The position numbers and the translations under genes were made by a program. The notes beneath the pieces were generated by a model, which saw nothing but the letters and a program-made list of their open reading frames with translations, was not told the DNA's origin and did no database searches. Below are positions 58,568 to 64,000 of a DNA stretch of 64,000 nucleotides, one piece after another (positions within the stretch are counted from its first letter, which is position 1; each line of letters begins with the position of its first letter). This DNA is from Hsuehochloa calcarea (taxonomy: Eukaryota; Streptophyta; Magnoliopsida; Poales; Poaceae): the NCBI GenBank assembly GCA_036346395.1, contig CM070615.1, forward strand, positions 23,431,282-23,495,281, written 5' to 3'.

Positions 58568-59600
58568 GCACATGCACACATGGCACTGATGAGGACGCCA
58601 CGCATGCTGCCTTGCAAGCACGGAGCTGACTTGGCGGCTGACGTGGGTGATAGAGACGCGGTAGCGCTCAGATCTCGACGGTCTCTGGCGAACGGCGGGG
58701 CTCCACCAATGACGAGTGGTACTGGCATGAAGCTGTCGCTATTGCACACTCGTGGGTGCACTCACTGGTGGTCGAAGGCATCGGTGGTGGCTGGCGGCAA
58801 GGTTTGAGCGGAGAAGAAGACACGACTATTGTCGGCGACGAGCTCCAGTGACGCTCTGGCAGCAGGGATGGGTGCGCGAGGGAGCTCCGGTGATGGCAAA
58901 CTCAGCGGTGCAGTCGACGTCAACGAGGCGGCGATGATGGCGGTGCAATTCGAAAAATGAAAAGTTTCAGCCGAAAACCTAAAACTTGGATTATGGCAGT
59001 GCTAGGGTCCTCGGGATGATGAGGGTGGGGGCTTTGGATTGCGGAGGCAAGGGCGATCCTCGGGGTGGCTTTTATAGGGTGAGGGCGAATCCAGGGTGGC
59101 GTGTTAGCGGCAGAGTCCAATTCAGAACCGAAAGGATATAAGGAAATTCAAATGGAAAACGGAGAAGATAAGGGATGAGATTTGATACGGGGAGATAGAA
59201 CTTTTAGATGGCGGTAGCAAATAAAAAATCTTGAGCTTTTTGTGTCGTTGTCGGACGAAGTTCACACGTGGCAACAATGGCGAATGAACCCAGCTCACGC
59301 GGAGACGACGACGCAACAGGGACTGTGACATGGCGAGGTCCACCGGTCAACGGAAGAAGGAGGTGCAGCTCACGCGTCGTGAACATCGCCTTGATCGTAC
59401 GGCGAGGCGGGGGTTGCACGAACGCACGATTGGGCGCTTCGAGCCACGCGTGGGAATAGGAGGCTGGTAGGAGAGATTTGACCGATTCGTTACGAGATTT
59501 TAAATAGGTTTTCTATTTTTGGAAAATACAGAAAATCCAAATGGCAATTAGAAAATAGCAAATAAACTTGAAAAATTTCTAGAAAAATCTAAAAAATATA
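58568..59600 (-). mobile_element. Element Z: inner part of 3' LTR
   Basis: Aligns from its first bases with 63825-64000 in the 5' LTR (for example GGCTGACGTGGGTGATAGAGA against GGCTGATGTGGGTGATAGAGA), then continues beyond the part of the 5' LTR visible in the window. Open frames of 60-80 aa in this GC-rich block carry no domain. The exact junction with the internal region near 59600 is uncertain. Confidence 0.65.
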
Positions 59601-61713
59601 TCCAAGCCCATAGTTCTGAGCCACTGGACGAGGTGCTGAAGTTGGTGCAAGCGTCTTGAAAGAGTTCTGTGGGAAAAAAATGGTTAAACTGTTGTGGAAC
59701 TATTCTTGCCTTCTGCTGCAACTGGTGACTCCCTTGCTAAGCCATCCTGCATTTGCGGCTGTCTTCCAATTCTCTGCGCTTGTCTTTCAGAATCATAGCT
59801 TTGTTGACTAGCTCCTGGAAGTTTGGGAAAGTATGGACAATCATGTTAACTTGAAATCAACAATTCAGTCCCTTCAAAAAACGACTCTGACGGTCCTTAT
59901 CTGTGGCGACATCTTTCGCGGCATAACGGGCAAGCTGAGAAAATTTATTCAGATAGTCAGTTACTGACATCCCTCCTTGCTTGAGAGCGTGAAACTCATC
60001 CTTCTTTAGATCAATGATTCCTTCTGGTTCATGGTACTGACGAAAAGCAGCTGAAAACTCTTCCTAGGTAATGTTTTGCGGTGTCTCATGCACTGTATAC
60101 AAGTTTTCCCACCATTCAGTAGCTATGCCTTCCATTTGGTAACTGGCATATAGAACCTTTTGATGATCGCTGCATTGGGTGATCATCAGCTTCAACCGGT
60201 GAGACATGCTTGGAAAATGTTGGTGGACAAGTTCTCATGAACTCGGCTAGCTTAGATGGTCCATGGTGACCATGAGCGACTAGGGTTTCGTTGTGGTGAT
60301 TGTTGTTGCTATTCTGATTGTTCATATTCTAAATCTGATTCATCATGATGTACATCATTTGGGTCTGAGCTACCATGAAAGCTGCAAAATTCTATAGGTC
60401 GATTGGGGGTGCTTGAGGTGGAACTACTCCTGCGAGGGTCTGCTCATTTCCTTTTGACACAAGGTGCTAGAACTACTTGCAGTAGCATGACGAGTCTAAA
60501 CCATCTGGTGAAGCTCCATGGGTTAGATAAGGTAGCAAGCACAAGATGAGTTAGGAACTAGGCAAGGGTAGGTTAAACCCAACAAACACAGCTCAAGAAA
60601 ACTCAACTAAAATAGTTATATTAATTTAGATCTTAGCATGGTCGCAACAAATTCCTAAGGGCCTTTGCACTCATACTCACACACAAGAAAATAAGAATGA
60701 ACCTAAACACACAATCTACTGCCTAAAGGGCGACTCTCCTAACCTTAAAATGGTTAAGCCTAAAAACTCAAGTAGACTACTTGATGAGATAGCCTCCATA
60801 GCCTTGACGGTGCTCCCGTCTCATCAGACTTGGGCGCACTAGCATCCTTGTGAACAGGTCTTGGTGCCCTGAGACTTGTGCAACAGGAACAGGTGTCTCT
60901 GGTGCAGGCACAGTTGGCTCCTTCGGCTCTACGGCCTATGATGGCTCCTCAGCTTACTCTGGGTCTTCTTCTTTGTGATCCTCCTCGTGCTCATGCTGAC
61001 CATAGAGGGCTTCCTCTAAGGTGGTGATCCTTTCTTCTACCATCTACAAGGTCTCGTAGATGCACTCCAGCTCTGTGGCGGCCAACTCCAGTGACTCCTC
61101 CTGAGCAGCGACGAACTGGGCAAGATGTACAACGGTGATGTTGCTCTCTCCATTTGTTGGCGGGTAACATGCAGGAAGATTCACTGCAGAGGTACGAGGT
61201 GGTAGTGAAAGACAAGATCTTGAAGCTCACGGCGTAGATGTTGCGAGATCCTTAGGATAGCGAGGCGTGAAGACTCTTGAATCGCTTTGATCCAAACCAT
61301 CCTTCACGCTGAGATGTTCAGGGGTTGGTTTGCTTTGGTATCCCTCCTGACGTAGATAGTCAAACGGCAGACCACTCCACGGCCTCAGCCGTTTACTACC
61401 CAGTTGCTGCCACGGTACATTGGACGGTCGAATCCTCCAAGCACTTGCAATAGCTTCCAGAGCTCAACGACGAGCCCTCTCTTGCGCTCACTATAGTTCT
61501 AAAGATGAGGCATCTAACAGCACAGACTACTAGAGGGTAAGAACAACTTAAAAACAACGGGGAGATGAAGAATTTCAGCAATAGTTGAGTCAAGAAAGAC
61601 ATGAGAGAAGTTAAGCAGTTCGATTAATCTTGCAAGTTAATTTTACTTTAGAAAATAGTTTGGACACTCTAAGACGGCCAATGTAACAAATGTCAAAACC
61701 TACAGTTAGTATG
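59601..61713 (-). pseudogene. Element Z: degenerate gag, no pol
   Basis: In broken minus frames between about 59700 and 60330 there is a Ty3-type gag: EFMRTCPPTFSKHVSPVEAD, then a segment corresponding to LYASYQMEG and WWENLYTVHETPQ, KKDEFHALKQGGMSVTDYL and KDRQSRFLKGLN, followed by a Lys/Arg-rich tail. The part from about 60330 to 61713 holds the leader and gag N-terminus without clear motifs. No protease, RT or integrase is present between gag and the 3' LTR, so Z is non-autonomous. Confidence 0.65.
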
Positions 61714-61725
61714 ACTCTGATACCA
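61714..61725 (-). other. Primer-binding site of element Z
   Basis: Minus strand TGGTATCAGAGT, an 11 of 12 match to the initiator-Met site, 4 nt from the end of the 5' LTR. Confidence 0.85.
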
Positions 61726-61729
61726 CCTC

Positions 61730-64000
61730 TGTCGGGACCCAAAACTGCAATTCTGGATCCTCTACGTATAATGCACTAGTCCAGGATCAGCTACTACACA
61801 TAGTGTCAATATAGATAAAGATCGATCCACATATGACGAATAATAGCATAAATGAGTAATTTTAATAACATAATGGTTTTGACCTTATGGCCGAGTTTAC
61901 ATTTATTAAGCCTCATACGTTGGCAAAAAATAAAATAGCAACAGCGGAACAAAATTAAACTCCAGTGGAATCACATGAATTCACCACAGGCAACCAACTG
62001 GGATCAAGACCCTAACAATCAGCACCTTCGTAGAACTCCTCAAATGCAGGCGAAGACTCCTTCACTTCTGTTGAATGTTTGCAGCAAGCATGAGTACACA
62101 ACCGTACTCGTAAGTCATACCACATAATGCAATTTATAGATGATGGCTTATTCCAAAGGAATGGATTATGTGGTTATTTTGCATAAAGCAATATTTGCAA
62201 CAGAATACACCTAATAGATTGAAAACATAATTCAAAATAAATAAACAATAATAGTTTAACATTTGTTTTCACAAAGGACACAAAGCCTAATCAAATTCTT
62301 TCACACAGCCATATGGATTAAGTCACACAACTGTCGCTTCCCAAATGTTTAATGAAAATTTAACCCTCATGTGAAATCCCCGAGTATGTCCATGACTGCG
62401 GACGCGGCTATTCGAATAGATTGATTAACACTCTGTAGAGGTTGTACACTTTACCCACACTATATAATCTGTGTAGTTAGCACTAATTATAACAAAACCT
62501 TTCAGAAACTTCATCTCAAGTATTGACACTCCCGATGTGCTTTACCGCCGTCCAATTTATACACACAGCTCTTGGTACGACACACATCGTTGGACACAAA
62601 AACGGTGAACCGTCCCGTGATGTGAGGCTCACACCTCCACCTTGGCACACAACCTAACCTACAACCTGAGTTGTCAATATCAAGACTCCATAACCTACTA
62701 AGTTAGGCCCGTCCCATCTGGCATTTGATTGTACGGAAGACACAGTTCAATGACGCACAAAGTTAAGTCCTTCATTAACTAAGGCAAGACTTCCAATTTC
62801 TAACTAATGTCATACATACCAATATTCCCATGCACACTGCCTCCAACATATCACACAGTATCCACCATTTGTCTCAGTCTAAATTTTTTCCCACCCTATT
62901 TATTAAGTGCAGCACATGCCATCAACGAGTAACAGCACACAATGCATATAGTTTTATCACACAGTTCCATAATCACTTAGTCAAGTTTATATTTGCAACT
63001 CACATGAGAAGATGACTCGTAGCATGACTAAGCAATCTATATCAAACCAACCCACGTTGGTGCTACGATAATACCAACTAATAATAAACCAACCTAGAGT
63101 GACAAAAGATTATATCATAACAATAGACAAGGTGGATATAACAAATTGGATTAATAACTAAACCCAAAAGCATTTAAATAAATACTTAAAATAGAATGCA
63201 ATAATTTGAATCAAAGTTATTTGATAACTAGGTTCAATATGATCAAAGGTGTAACTTTCCTTGGAATAGGTCTAGGTACTGGACTTGATCTTGGTGCACT
63301 CCTTCTCCTTCAAAAGTCCCCAACGTATTAACATCTACTCGCAAACGAAATAAATAAAATAAATAAATAAATAATAGAGGAGAAAAAACTCCAAAAATTA
63401 AATAAAAATCTGAAATAAATAGATCTTGAATTTATATGAATTTAGGAATTTGAATGGGCCCAATCGGAGTTTGGATGAAGAAGATATGACTTCTGGAAGA
63501 TCAAAACTAAAGAAATAACCTAAATTAGAATTTCTACAATATCCCAAATTATTTTTCTACTTAAAAATTGGATTATGACGCAAGCATGATGTCAGCACTG
63601 ATTTCGGATTTAAAATAAATTTAGGGAAATGGTTGTTGAGGCTGACATATGAGACCCACAGTCTATAGACTGAATCTACGAAACTGATCTATTGGTCCAC
63701 GGGCTCACTGGTCTATGGAATAGTGCACCAGACAACGGGGCCCACAAGGCATTGGCTTGGTCTACGGTGTATTGGGTTCATGGAAGATTGAATCTGGGGT
63801 TCGAATGAACCGCCCACGCACACGCGCACGTGGCGCTGACGAGGGCACCACGCAAGTTGCCACACATGCATGAAACTGATATGGCGGCTGATGTGGGTGA
63901 TAGAGACTCGGTGGTGCTCAAATCCAGACTGTCTCCGACGAACGGCGGGACTTCACCGATGGCGAGTGGTATTTGCGTAAAGCTGGCGCTATTGCGCACT
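61730..64000 (-). mobile_element. Element Z: 5' LTR, cut by the window edge
   Basis: Starts TGTCGGGACCC in plus reading (its 3' end on the element strand), next to the primer-binding site, and runs off the window. It carries the paired-palindrome motif at 62390-62462 and the beginning of the GC-rich block at about 63820. At least 2271 bp long. Confidence 0.8.
62390..62462 (+). promoter_or_regulatory. Paired-palindrome LTR motif, copy in Z
   Basis: GTCCATGACTGCGGAC, then GCGGCTATTCGAATAG, then CTCTGTAGAGGTTGTACACT and TTACCCACAC. This is the only copy whose LTR is attached to an internal region with a primer site, so it fixes the orientation of the motif: it lies about 660 nt from the LTR 3' end. 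Confidence 0.65.

Noticed and set aside
1..64000. tRNA, rRNA or miRNA genes
   Set aside because: I looked for cloverleaf-type and rRNA words and saw none; only 11-14 nt tRNA-complementary primer sites occur. A tRNAscan or small-RNA search was not possible.

Overview
The window is nuclear DNA from a plant, almost certainly a grass (Poaceae, possibly Oryza or a relative). Grounds: one split AGC-type protein kinase gene of plant type; Ty1-copia and Ty3-gypsy retrotransposons with plant initiator-Met tRNA primer sites; an Angela-like LTR; a FAR1/MULE transposase relic; MULE and hAT non-autonomous elements. There is no operon structure. Only one gene looks intact. More than three quarters of the 64 kb is transposable-element sequence, much of it nested. 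The species call is an inference.

Layout. 1-3530: LTR (X) of a large-LTR gypsy-like superfamily, plus orientation, cut by the window edge. 3531-25838: minus-strand concatemer of one copia family, read right to left as LTR3-C-LTR2-B-LTR1-A, in which neighbouring units share an LTR. It is interrupted by two solo LTRs of the X superfamily: V (6882-10349, degenerate ends) and W (14517-18342, perfect 5-bp target duplication TGCAA). 25839-26625: LTR end fragment Y. 26626-28361: no recognised gene.

28362-31617 (minus): the intact gene, a two-exon AGC-VIII kinase of the KIPK/D6PK group, 787 aa, with a CT-rich 5' leader and a probable leader intron up to about 32.6 kb. 33726-34611: non-autonomous MULE with a 9-bp target duplication.

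36346-48802: a FAR1-type transposase pseudogene (plus) split by a hAT element (8-bp duplication ATGAGGAT), which is itself split after its first four bases by a 9.86-kb Ty3-gypsy chromodomain element E (36422-46285, minus, 5-bp duplication TTAGG, both LTRs present).

49588-64000: non-autonomous gypsy-like element Z (minus; 5' LTR runs off the right edge). Its 3' LTR has lost about 1.6 kb and instead contains two fragments of a CRM-clade gypsy element G (minus) and a broken Angela-like copia (plus, 51406-about 55533).

The strongest leads are structural: (i) a stem-loop near the LTR 3' end with similar loops but different, still paired stems in X, Y, V and W; (ii) a two-palindrome motif shared by X, V, W and Z LTRs; (iii) the shared-LTR copia concatemer with a cysteine-ladder gag; (iv) the dated three-layer nest in the FAR1 relic. 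I found no new defence, metabolic or signalling system. All coordinates were worked out by eye; domain and family names come from recognised motifs, not database searches.
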